64,000 nucleotides of DNA from Populus alba. Taxonomy: Eukaryota > Streptophyta > Magnoliopsida > Malpighiales > Salicaceae. Below the pieces are notes generated by a model. That model was not told where the DNA came from. It made no database searches and saw nothing but the letters and a program-made list of their open reading frames with translations. The stretch is from positions 7,173,493-7,237,492 of the forward strand of contig NC_133287.1 in the NCBI RefSeq assembly GCF_005239225.2, written 5' to 3'. Each line of letters starts with the position of its first letter. Positions within the stretch are counted from its first letter, which is position 1. The position numbers and the translations under genes are program-made. Positions 24,641 to 36,895 of this stretch are shown in pieces.

Positions 24641-26290
24641 CCACCTAGACTGAGTTTATTTTCAAAAAAATAGTTTTTGAGAAATTATTTTCTAAACTTT
24701 CCTGTGTTTATTTGTTATTAGAAAAGTTGGTCAACGAAAAATATTTTTCGGTCAAAGAAAAATTTAGCTTGGTTTTCAGGAAAGTGTTTTCTCTTATTTT
24801 GTTTCCGAAAGTTGTGAAAAAAATTAAAAATGTCATATTATTTGTTGATTATGGCTGTGTTTGTTTCTTGGAAAGTAACCACTTTCCAAACTTTCTTATG
24901 CAACGGAAAAACATTTTCCGGTCAACAAAAAACACTTTCCAGTCAAACCCCTTTTATTTGGTGGAAAACAAAGTTGTGAAAAAATTAGAAATGTCATATT
25001 ATTTGCTGATTATATCAAATTTGGTCTTCAAACTTTTGATTGCTATATATATTTTGTTTTGAATATTTGTTTTTTCAATTTCATCCCTTAAAATTTAATT
25101 TTTATATTAATTTTGGTCCTCATTTTTATAATTGCTATTTGATTTTCCCTTATCATTTTTTAATTAAATTTTTTTATCTATCAAATTTGGTCCTCATTCT
25201 TTTCATTGTCACTTATTTTATTTGAAATAATTTATGAAATGTTAATTATTATTATTATTTAATTTCTTCATCTTTCAATTTTTTATTTTCTAGATTTGAT
25301 CTCTATTATTTTGATTATTATTTATTTTATTTGAGATAATTTATGAAATTCTATTTTTTTCAATTTTGTTATCATTCAACTTTTTAATTTGTAAGATTTG
25401 TTCTTCGTTATTTTAATAAATTTGAGAAAAATAAAATATTAATAAGTTATTTTCCAACTCATTTTCCATGACATAACTCAATTATTATTATTTTAATTTC
25501 TTCATCTTTCAATTTTTTATTTTTTAGATTTGATCTCTATTATTTTGATTACTATTTATTTTATTTGAGATAATTTATGAAATTATATTTTTTTTCAATT
25601 TTATTCTCATTCAACTTTTTAATTTGTAAGATTTGTTACTAGTTATTTTAATAAATTTGAGAAAAATAAAATATTAATAAGTTATTTTCCAGCTCATTTT
25701 CCATGATATAACTCACTTTTCTTGGAATTCACTTTCCAAAAAGAAACTACTTTCCAGCAAATAAACGGGGCCTACATCAAATTTGGTCTCAAACTTTTGA
25801 TTGCTATAGATTTTGTTTTTAATATTTTTTTTTCAATTTCATCCCTTAGAATTTAATTTCTTTGATCCTCATTTTTATAATTGCTATTTGATTTGATCCT
25901 CATTCTTTTGATTGTTACTTATTTTATTTGGAAATGTTAATTATTATTATTTTAATTTCTTCATCTTTTAATTTTTTTTTATTTTTTAGATTTGATCTCT
26001 ATTATTTGATTATTATTTATTTTATTTGAGATAATTTATGAAATTCTATTTTTTTCAATTTTATTCTCATTCAACTTTTTAATTTGTAAGATGAGAAAAA
26101 TAAAATATTAATAAGTTATTTTCCAGCTCATTTTCCATGACATAACCAAACACTTAAAAGTGTTTTTAATTTATTTTTCATTACACTACCAAATATCAGA
26201 AAATACTTTACCGGAATTCATTTTCCCGGAATTCACTTTACAAAAAAAAAAAACTACTTTCCAGCAAATAAACGGGATCTTAGTTTTTCA
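24640..26290. mobile_element. Non-autonomous repeat with internal tandem copies
   Basis: One end reads 'tgtttgtttcttggaaagt' (about 24855) and an opposite end reads 'actactttccagcaaataaa' (about 25747 and again at about 26250), so the ends are roughly inverted repeats of each other. Inside, a unit of about 240 bases beginning 'aatttcttcatctttcaat' occurs three times (about 25260, 25495, 25945). A larger stretch around 25015-25130 recurs at 25775-25890. No transposase ORF. It fits nested or tandem non-autonomous DNA elements; the class is not certain. Confidence 0.55.
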
Positions 26291-26424
26291 GCTTATTTTC
26301 TTTAGTTTCAAGCTCTATTTTTTCAATTATAGAGTTCTTGGATATTGTTTAGAAGTACAACTAAAAATGATAATAGTGTTAGAATCTTGAGAGGTTTATT
26401 TACATCATTCTATTTGTATCAAAA

Positions 26425-27400
26425 GATAAGTAATAAAACTTTAATGATAAATCATTTATCATTAACAACAATAAATTTTCAATTTAATAAAAGAAGTTGA
26501 AGGAAGAGTATTTGACATAGATTTTCAAACTCTTCTACGTCTTAGTTCTTCAGCTTATTCTATTTAGTTTCAAGCTTTATTTTTCCTTATGCTTTCCTTC
26601 TACTATAGAGCTTAACAAAAAAAAAAAACTTTGAAGAACTTAACAAAACATGGAATCAGATAATGATTTAATTTCCAATAAATGTTGCAAATTAACAAAC
26701 TTGTTCTTTGTAAAGATTAATTCTTATTGAGCACATATTGAATAAATCAAGAAAACACTGAATCCAGTAACCTTCTACCCTTGACCTTCTCCTTCTTCAC
26801 ATGATCAGTTTCCCTTGTCCATTGCTTTCCTGTTACATATTCATTAGCTTCTCAAAAAACACAACTACATTATGTTTTTTTTTATGAGTTGCAAAATGAT
26901 GCACAAGTTCACCTATACTGTAGTAAACCCAAAACAGTTCATGTCTTGAACACTTTTGCTAGCGAAAGAAAAGTATGTGCCCAACAAGATGGTGTTTTTT
27001 TTAGAAATAAAGATTTATCCATGAAATTAGTTGAGATATATGCAAGCTAATCTAAACACCCGTGTTAATCTAAAAAAAAAAAGAGTTGATACATTTAAAA
27101 TATATTCCTTTCATAGACTTCATGTGAACTTTCGTTTCCAATCTTTTATTATATCCAAGTCTTTCAACCTCGTATATGGTCTTCGTTAAGGATACAGAGA
27201 GAAAAATAGCTTTGAGTAAATTTAATTGCTGTCCTGTAGATTCACAGATATTTCATATACCTATCCCTTAGAGTTCAAAATCCCTAGCATGATTTCTATA
27301 GTTTAAATCTTTTCTAACTCAACCTTTCTACTCAAACAAGATTCTTGCAAGCACTATTCCTTCTCCCTTCTTTTAAGGTAGTTTTTGGTATGTTTGAATA
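26425..27400 (-). pseudogene. Relic of a gene A-type helicase: part of intron 1, exon 1 and upstream DNA
   Basis: This matches 15990-16760 (5' end of gene A) in the same order and orientation. The former start ATG is at 26822-26820 (rc) and exon 1 ran to about 26699. Codon 6 is now TGA, and the conserved FSW is now FS-stop (TGG to TGA). The segment before the old splice donor carries a small insertion, and the donor context has decayed from CAGGTTTG to CAAGTTTG. No helicase-domain exons follow downstream; repeats occupy that place. It is a dead 5' fragment of a fifth array member. Confidence 0.85.
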
Positions 27401-29590
27401 ATATTAATTGAATTTGATTGGACTGGACTGATAAATAAATTTCATTCCTTGTAGTTTTTAATACCTTGTCTATCGTTGAAGTGTAGATTATAATATATAT
27501 ATTGATTTCTAAATTAAAACCTAAAAGAGGTATTCAAATATAAGGTCAGGGAGAAAAAATTTTAAAAACAAATTACTCTTAATATATTAATGTCAAACTT
27601 AAATATTTTTTAAAAAATAATTAGATATTATTTTTTCACTTAGTTTATATTGAGTTTTGAAATTAATAATATTATAATAACCATAATTATATAATTAGTC
27701 TAACGAGTTAACCTAAGACCAACAAATCAAGGGTCTAGATCAGCTCGAGTTTAAAAAAATAGAGGAAATGATGACCCAATCAAAAACTAAAGTTGATTTA
27801 TGACAAGTCGAACAACCTAGAATAAAACACATGCCAAAAAATCATTAATCAATCCAATACATTATTACTTTAATATTAAAAAAAATAGATATCATTTAAA
27901 AAAAAATTTAATCAAACTATATTTTTATGAATTTATATAGATTGTTTTTAAATCTGCATATCTAACCGGGTTATAATAGGCTACCCCCATATAATTTAAA
28001 TTTTTTTATTGCAAGAAAAAATCTGTTAGTATTTTCTGAATATTTTTTTATATTTAAAAAAAATAGCTTGACTCGCAGCGTATCAATATTCTAGTTTGAA
28101 CTATAAAAATAGAAGTGAAGCTACAGGGGCAAAAATATAATTTATCCTCCAACATAGGGTGTGCATGTGGAGGGTGGAAAGCAGGGGACAATTTTGCGAA
28201 GATAATCAAGGTGGTGGTAGGTAAAGAAAGGAGAGAAGGGATTGAAGAGACTATTACTTTGATAAATGTACAATTGAATATATTTGCTTGATTTTCTTGA
28301 AAGAGAAATCTTATACCAATTTTTTAATAAAAATTAGTATTTTTTATGAGATTCTAAATAATATGTAATAGGATGAGCTGAAATATAAAAACGTAAAAAC
28401 ATCTCCATCAAATAAGACGAAGAAGAAATTATGTCGTTGAGTTTTTAATAATTATGATATTTTATTCGTATGCAAAATAAAATATTTAAACTTACTTGGA
28501 ACTTAATATGGGTGATTTTTGCTTACTTATTTTTCATTACAGCAACCTCTTATAAAAAAAAATTATTAAACTTAATTTTTATTTAATATAATGTTAAAAA
28601 ATAAAATTAAAAATAAAATTCAATTAAAAAAATAAGCGGAGTCAACTCGGATTAATTGTTAAACCTGGATTATGTGACCATAATAACACCATAAAAATTA
28701 ATTAAAATAATCTATGAAACTCAATTTTCAATCAAGTGAATGCTAAAGGATAAAAATATAAAGGAAAAAATAATTATAAAAAGACAAAAAAAAAAAACAT
28801 TTGAGGCAACCGACCATACTCGTAAGTCGTAACTCGAGTCATGAGATCTATGATAATCATAGAACGTAAACTGAAATAAATTATGCATATTAATTTTCAA
28901 TCAACAATATTAAATGATAAAATTAAAAAAGTTTCAACAAAAATCAACCGGCCTAACCCGTAATTCAGATCATAAAACTGATAACTCTATATAAAGTAAA
29001 TAAATAAAAATATAAAGCTTAATTCTCAATCAATCTTAATATTGAAGGATTAAATTGAAAAAAAATTAAAAAATAACTCAAGTCAACTCGGGTTAACATA
29101 TCAAACTTGGGTCAAGAGATCGGGATAACTCCATAAAAAAAATTAAAAAAATATATAAAGTTCAATTCTCAATCAACTCAATGTTGAAAGATGAAAATTA
29201 AAAAAAAATCAATTAAACAACCTAACTGACTAAAACTCACCTATAATTATAAAAGGCTATAATAATCCCATAAAATATAAAAGTTGTTTTTTAAATCAAA
29301 GAGTGAAACATCTTGACATTTCAAACTCTGTAGTATGTTTTATAATTAAAATTATAATAAATAGTAGGAATCATAATATTTAGGTCATTTATTTGATTTG
29401 TCCACTCATATAAAATTCGTTAAAATTCATTTTTTATATTCATCTTCATCCCCTCTTCCATGCTCCTCATTCGATGAAGTCCTAAAATCAAATAAAATGA
29501 AGATAATATAATTTTACCATTATCACTGCTATTATTGTATATTAGCTCCCTGTTTTTGATGTGGTCTTCAACTTCCCCACTGTTTTTTAA
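27401..29590. other. AT-rich repeat spacer inserted between the gene A relic and gene C
   Basis: 28640-29280 contains several copies of a motif related to 'aactcgggttaacatatcaa' followed by 'aaactcaattctcaatcaa', a repeat type seen elsewhere in the window. No gene found. The matching spacer between genes A and B is only about 0.3 kb, so about 2 kb has been added here. Confidence 0.55.
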
Positions 29591-29991
29591 GAAACCTAGG
29601 CTGGATTTTAATAACTGGGAGATGAAATCATCATCTCATCTTTGATTCCCACTTCATATTTCTCTTCTTTAGCACATCTAAAATAAAAAAAAAACATTAA
29701 CGTTAAATTAATGCCTGAAACTAGAAAGGAAACACATCTTCATTAATTTTTACAACCCTTTCGCAACATACTATATTTTGTCTAGATTGACATGATTAAA
29801 CAGATATATAGCTATGCAACAAGTAGGGAAGACTTCATTCTTCAGTCAGACAGCTGCAACTTCCATTCAAGACCTTGTAGAGCAACCTGAGGAGTCAGAT
29901 TGCCATCTTAATTTTTGTTTTCACACATTAGAACGAGAGAAAGATTATTCTAAAAAATATCAACAAGAGTACTGAACATGTTCTTACCACA
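29591..29991. repeat. 3' flank of gene C, copy of the 3' flank of gene B
   Basis: About 29610-29991 matches 17070-17449 nearly base for base, marking the left border of the duplicated B/C unit. Confidence 0.8.
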
Positions 29992-32900
29992 TTAATTATT
30001 ATTTGTCCTTCGCCTCCTAGGTTTTGATCCCCTTGTTCCACTGCCAAATCCATCTTTCTTAGACCTCCAGGGCTGTCTGATACTCATGAATATCATACAA
30101 GAATTGGTGATTCGAAGAATACTACTGATAGAGTGGGAGGTCGAAGCTAAGAAAACATAAAATTTGACCTTTCTATTGTGAAACAAATTGTTCAGAGTTT
30201 TAGTATTGCATACCTACTAGTTGCTGCTGGTGCTTCTGATTCATCCCTGATAACAAGTGAAGCTAATGTTTGTGACAGGAGATGTGCAGGATCGGTTTCA
30301 GGATTACTACTCTCGAGAGGGGCACCGGAACTTATTGACCATCTCATTGGAACAACCAAATCCCTGCCAATTTATAAATGACAAAGTATCCATAAACATC
30401 CATTTCAATGCACAGAAAGGAGGGAGGAGAGAGGTCACAGGTTTGAGACCTGCCCTTATTCCTCAAAACAGGAAAAAGAACACGCATGTTTAACAATGGC
30501 TTCCTAATGCTGAAGCCAACTCAAGCTACTGCTGCTGTACAACTCCCACTCTATAATATCTGAAGAAGGAAAATAGAAAGATGCATACCCTTTTGTGCAT
30601 TTGTGTCTGCAGCGGTTCATCTTATTCACTGTATAATTCCCAAAGACAGCATCGAGGCTCCTTGCTAGTTTCGGTAAATCACGTAATGGTAAAACATCCC
30701 AAACCTTAAGAATTTGAGTGTCGTTTTTGTTTTCCTTGATTATATCCACTGTCCAAATGAGACTGAGCTGGTCGTTGACTCTGTAATTTTCTAACAGTTC
30801 AGAAGAAGTTCCGTGTAGGACAACGATGTTTCTCTCTTCAGGAGATTGACGCCAGCCACTTGAAAGCTTTGCCAACAAAGAAATCACTTCCTGACGAACC
30901 CTGTTTCTCACTTTCATAATAGATTTCCGAAAGTTGTCACTGAAGATAAGCTTCAATTGAAAAAAGGTTGATGTGAGAAGTCCACTGAGTAGTATTCAGC
31001 TTCAGACATAAGAGTAAGAATTAAGAAATTTGTGCTGCAAGAAAAATCAGCATACATACCTTCCATCTTGCATTTCTGAACAGTACAAAATTGGCATTCA
31101 ACAAATCATCAAGTTGGCCAAACTCTAACAAGGCATCCATTATAGCCTTGGACAAGCTTTTATCCTCATCAGCATTGTAGAAACACCCTCGTTCCTTCGC
31201 GTCAGTAACCAATTTCTTCCAAATAGAGTCACTGTTGACAAGAGTTGCTCCATTTCCCAGTATCCAGAGGCAGTACCTTAATTAGACATAGCATCGTAAA
31301 ATTTTATTCAAAATCACCGATACACATGTACTTACACATGAACCTGCATATACTTGCTCGAACTATTGTTTAAATTCTGATGTTTGGGAACTATTGTTTA
31401 AATTCTGGTGTTTGGAAAAAATACCTTGCACGGGTCAGCGCAACATTTACCCTTTGGCGATTGGAAAGAAAACCCACTGATCCACTTGCATTGCATCTGA
31501 CTGTAGAGATAATGATAACATCCTCCTCGCTGCCTTGAAATCCATCGACAGAGCGAACATTTACTGTAAAGCCACTATATGTACTATAAGCATTTCCAAT
31601 TTTTTGTTGAATTGCAAACACTTGAGCCTTGTATGGTGATATGACTCCTATGCTCATCCTCTTTTTTGCCCTTTTAAATTCTGCAAGAGAAAGAAAAGGA
31701 AAGCTTTAGCTTTCAAGCTTGCAAATCAAAAGTAAAACTAATAGCAATATCATATATTTCAGACAACATTTATTAAATAACAAAAAATCTAATAGCTCCT
31801 GGTATGACTCAAATGCATACCTTTAAAAAGGCTTGCAACTATCGCTAAAACTACAGCAACCTCGACCAAATTTTTCTTGCTGCGGCCGTCATTGAATTGC
31901 TCTTTCCCATTGGCTACATTAATAAATGAGTAAGGGCCATACATATTGCCTTGAAGGAATTGTTTCTGATAGTTCCTTTCTTTGACATTTGAAGCATCCT
32001 GAATTTGCCTATCATAGAACTCTTTATTTGGAAATTGGCTTATAGATGGATGCATCCTATACTGCATATTCAGAAGGTGTTTCCCGTGTTCTAGTATGAC
32101 CAATCTCTCAAACAAACTCCTCCCGAATTCAGCTTCCTCGGAAATCTGATGAAGGTATGAGATAGAAACATTAGAACTTATGAATAACCCAGTAAATGGG
32201 GTGCAACCGTGCAAGAAAGATAAATCTTATCACCTTGCTTTGAACCATGGCAGGAAGTTGGCGCTCGTCACCTATAAGAATGGCATGGCGAAGACCAGAA
32301 AGTTGCAATGGAATAGTCGATTCACATTCTTTAAGCTGGGCCGCTTCATCAATAACCAACAAATTTATTGGTTTTGCTCCTTCTGTGTGCAACTTGGCAG
32401 AGCTTGAAGCAGTACAGAAAACCAGACACGCATTACCCAAGCAAAAGTTTCTGGCTGCTTTACTTTCAACTTCAAAAATATTGGGAATGTCAAATACTCG
32501 AGGAAGTGAATTCAGTGTCTGAACACAATATTTTCTCATAAAGGCCAGCCGTGAAAATTGACCAGCGCCGCTTCCTTCATTTTCAAAATCACTGAGGACT
32601 TGTTTTAGACCTTCATCTCCAACACTAACACTACACAGCAAGGGTTTGAAGGACTTGAGTGAACCAAGTGCTCTGATCATGTTCTTCACCACTTCTAATG
32701 AAATGATAGATGTTGGCAAGTGTGTATACAGATCTGCAATTAAAACATCCAACTTCGCACTAAGGAAATTGAAACTATCCTTTACGAATTCCTCAAAAGA
32801 GAGAATGTCTTCCTTCTTTACCTTGCCATCTTTATTTTCCTTTTCCTCATGCTTTGGAAGCTTCCCTCGATGAGAAGAAACCTTTTGCTTCTGTTTTTCC

Positions 32901-34709
32901 TTTTTCTTGTTATCTTTCAAGGCCTGAAGAAGAGCTTTCTTCAAAACTTTCCTCCTGTTCCCGCTCTTTTTTTCTTGATTATTGACCGCTTCATCTTTCT
33001 CTTTGTTGGTGTTTATCTCTTCAAGTCCATGCATTACATCTTCCAGTTTCTCTATCTCTCCCTCATTATTTTCCTCCTTACTTACCAAGTACCGGCGGTA
33101 CTGATGCTCAGGATCTTCAAGCAAAGTTATCAAAGAGTCTACAGTGTGCTTCCAGCCAGTTGACGGGTTAAAGCAATGACAAAGTGCTTCGACACGATTG
33201 TCAAGAAATATATCTTCAAGATCATCTTTCTCGGAGATCTTCATTCGCTTTCCGTTCCCATAGAGAACTATATCTCCAAGTCCGTAAGTTTCATATTCAA
33301 GAGAGTCTGTAACTAGCCTTAGGAGTCTCGATGTTACTTCCAACACAGCAATATTGGTTGGAGCACATGTAAGGGTCCTGCACTTCAACTTAAGTAGAGA
33401 AAACAATAACAAACCAACCATCTTTGTTTTTCCCGTCCCCGGAGGGCCCCAAATTAGTTTGACAGTGCTTTGATGTTGGCATTCACTCAGACCAATGCAG
33501 CTTACAATTGCATCTTGCTGTGAGTTATTTAAATTGGGAGAGCTGATTATGGTTTCTTCCATACCAGAAAGTGTAGCATTTCTATTCACTTCAGATAAGC
33601 AGTGAGTGCAATCTTGGCCATCCTGCAGGATCAGACACAACAACTGTCAGTTAGGCAATTGAATGATTAGAATATAGCTAAAACTTCCGCATATCAGGAA
33701 AAATGAACCACCCTTCTTACAGCTGAGCTAGTCTGAAGCACATTCTGGATAATCTTCATGTTCCCTCCTTCCGGATCTGAGTTCAATGACCTCCATGTAC
33801 GAATATTTGTCATCATGTTCACTAGGTAAACAACAAAGACATTAGCGAAAATGTTCTTTCGCCTTCCTTTTCCAGCAATGACAGACTCCTTTTTATTTTC
33901 CCTGTCTTCTAATTCAAATTCAATGGGTTTGGATGTGAGAATTGACAAAATGTCATATCTATCGTTATCATCTTTCGCTAAAGATAGTCCATGAACATAT
34001 GCAAGAAGATAGTTAAACCCAGGCCTGTTCAAATCATCAATGTCTTTCGGTCTTACATCTGTCAAAGCAAGGAGATCTCCAACCCCAGGCTCATATATTC
34101 CTTCCCCATTCACATTGTTTCTCATTTTTTCAAACCAGATCTTATAAAACAAGTCTTTCGGAGGCTTATTCTCTTTAGCTATTCCCAGTGAAAAGATTTT
34201 TCTTTTAGGTGCTTGGGAGACCATTGTCATGTTTGAGCATAAGTCAGCACGAGTTTCCTCGATTAGCGCAGGAATGAATGACTTCATGTAATGTGTCGTT
34301 GACACGAATGTCTCCGGTATCTTCTTCACCTGTTCGTGAACAATTTAGTGCCAGACATCAAATGCAAGAAAAAGGAAAAAAAAAAACATAAGGTCAAAAA
34401 AATTAAAAATAAAATTGACATGAATGTCTCTAAATGATTTCACTTTAATCAAGTTGCCAAATTTAATCAGGAAAAATAAAATCCTGCTCGCTAAACAACC
34501 AGATTTTGACCAGAAAAACAGACCGTATAAAAAATTAAAAATCTGAAGCGCATCATACACATAAACATGGCATGCATGCAAACCTGGTTTTTGTAAAGAT
34601 CTTTGTTGAGTACATGCCCGATAGACCAAGAGAACACCAAATCTACCAAGCTTCTACCAGGAATTACTAATTCTTCTTCAGCTTTCGATTTTGCAACTTT
34701 ATTCTCCAT
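29992..34709 (-). CDS. SF1B UPF1/SEN1-like helicase, gene C of the array
   Basis: Near-identical sister of gene B. Exons on the minus strand: 34709-34584, 34329-33721, 33622-32234, 32145-31821, 31680-31425, 31276-31060, 30950-30589, 30363-30214, 30082-29992, giving 1174 residues. Four exons (325, 256, 217 and 362 bases) are the same length as in gene B. Motifs: GPPGTGKT about 304-311, DEAAQ about 670-674, then [19 protein letters not shown] and NVALTRAR, all intact. The charged Lys/Glu insert between motifs Ia and II is present. The N-terminus is seven residues longer than in B. The C-terminal tail is the longest of the four ([12 protein letters not shown] then RRRRTNNN), strongly basic and possibly nucleic-acid binding or a nuclear signal (inference). 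Intron 5 carries a 28-base tandem duplication absent from B. Confidence 0.9.
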
Positions 34710-35330
34710 CGTTTCACCTCTCTAGTAAGCGTCTGTAAAATCAGTTGACGAAGCCGAAAATAAGGAAACAAAATAAAAACTCTTGAACTTACAAAGAATT
34801 AAACAATGAAACTACAGGTTTCTTATGATTGAAGCAAGCAACCCCACAGTAAGGCCAGTACAGATATTTTTTCCAAAAAGTGGCAATGCTTCTTTTTTGA
34901 TAGCTACCAAAAATCCCAATGAAAGAAAAGAAATGAACGTACAGTTGATTAGAAAAAATGGGGCAGGTTCCTGAAGACTGAGATGGAAAGAACACACTAA
35001 CTACAAGTCAGTCAAAAGTAAATTAAAGCAAGCAATGTCTCGAGTCTTAGTCCCCATGGAAACTACAGTCTCTTATTTTCCATAATTAAAGTTAGGGATA
35101 GCATATGAAAAGAGAGAGGAATCAAGAGAGGAAGCTTTCATACGAGGAGGCCAAAGGACTTTTCCTGGTTATAAAACAGATGGACTCCATTTTCCTACGT
35201 ATTCTCCTTTACTGTAACATTACCGATGCACGAATTAATGTTGATTTTTGAGTAGAGGAAAGGACACAAATGCATTCGTACAATACGATGATGCTTTACA
35301 TGGCTGCCTCTTTCCCTTTCCTAGTACACG
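34710..35330 (-). promoter_or_regulatory. Upstream region of helicase gene C
   Basis: 35085-35325 matches the region upstream of gene B, including the TATA-like 'ttataaaa' on the + strand at 35169-35176 (minus-strand TTTTATAA). About 34800-34970 has an insertion relative to B. Confidence 0.35.
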
Positions 35331-35920
35331 TGATTTTCACAAGAGAATTATTCTATCCACTCGAAGTATTGCTTAGAATTGAAGCAAGTTTCGTTTACTT
35401 CGAGGTGTAAGAAAACGCAAAGCTCAACTTGTAATTTCAAGTGTGAATTCTACATGAATGGGAATGGGTAGCAAAGATGTCCAAACTATTTTCCAGTTCT
35501 CACATATGACGACTTCTCCTCGATCTTCATAACCAATATCACCATCAAGTTTCACTATATAGAGAAATATCAGCATCATATAACACGGTTATTCCGTTAT
35601 TCATGTGAAACAATTTCTTCAAAACTATATTATGACATCTTTTTATGGTTCCTGATGATCAACTCGCGAGCCAAACCACCTCAGACAATGTCTAACTCTT
35701 GAGTAGACTGTTGTAACTATGTTTAAAACCATGATTTACACCCAACAATCCAACATATTGAATCACCAGCCAACTCAACTCCTACAACTGGCTATATTTT
35801 GGCAGAACAGCCTGCCGAAACGTCACTATCAACTGTTTTGCCACTTGATTTGGAGTATTTACTTAGATGTCATTCCCATGCGATGCCGCAAGCTTTTAGC
35901 ATATTTGTGCGTTATCATGA
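35331..35920. other. Spacer, nothing recognised
   Basis: Mixed-composition DNA with no credible ORF; the short ORF at 35719-35928 shows no domain. Confidence 0.4.
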
Positions 35921-36895
35921 GTTTATAAAAAAAAATTAAAAAAAAAATATATATATATATATGAAAAAAAAAAAATTGTTACAATCCATAATGTTTTCAA
36001 GAAAAAAAACTACAAAAATAAATTCTCGACCAGCTTAATATTTTTAAAATAAAATGAACAAAAAAAATTTTGAAAAAAAAATCATAACAAAAAAAAATCA
36101 TATAAGAGAAACACTAGCAATCCACAATATTTTAACAAAAAAAACTACAAAACTAAATTCTCAACTAGCACAATATGAAAAAAAAAAATCGACAAAGATA
36201 ATTTAAAAAAAAAAAAGCAAAAAAAATAGAAAAAAAAACATGTGGAAAAAGTTAAAGCTGAATTCTCAACCAGCTCAATATTAAAAAAAATTAACAAATA
36301 ATTAAAAAAAAAAAACATGTAGAGATACATTGTAGCAAAACAAAAATCATGTGAGGAAATACTTTAACAATCTACGGTGTTTTAAAGGGGGAAAAAAAAC
36401 TACAAAGCAAAATTCTTAACCAGCTCGATATGAAAAAAAAAATTTGACAGACCATTTTTAAAAAAAAAATCATTAAAAAAAAAAAACATTAGTAATCCAT
36501 AATGTTTTAAAGAAAAAAACTACAGAACTAAGTTTTCAATCAGTTCAATATTTAAAAGAAATCAACAAAGATAATTTAAAAAAATAAAAAACAAAAAAAA
36601 TAAAAACAATAATGTTTTTTAAAAAAAAATATAAAATTAAATTTTCAACTAATTAAATATTAAATAGAAATCGATAAAAATAATTTTTAAAAAAAAATAC
36701 AAAAGCAAAAAGAAATAAACAAAAAAACAAAAAAAAAAAGATAATCTTGGAATAAAAAGAAAAAAAAAAACATGTTAAGCCCACAAAGAGAGGAAAAAAA
36801 CAAAAATAAAAAGGCAAAAATAAAAAAGAATAAACAGGGGAAAAAAATGCAAAACAAAAAATATGAAAAAATTCAATAAAACATGTGGCGTGGGA
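35921..36895. repeat. A-rich tandem repeat region
   Basis: A phrase close to 'caatccacaatattttaa', followed by 'aaactacaaaactaaattctcaac' type sequence and 'cagctcaatat', recurs about every 110-130 bases (about 35985, 36118, 36250, 36370, 36495, 36610). It is the reverse-orientation relative of the repeats at 58985-60100, where 'gagaatttagcttcataatt' is the matching phrase. Confidence 0.65.
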
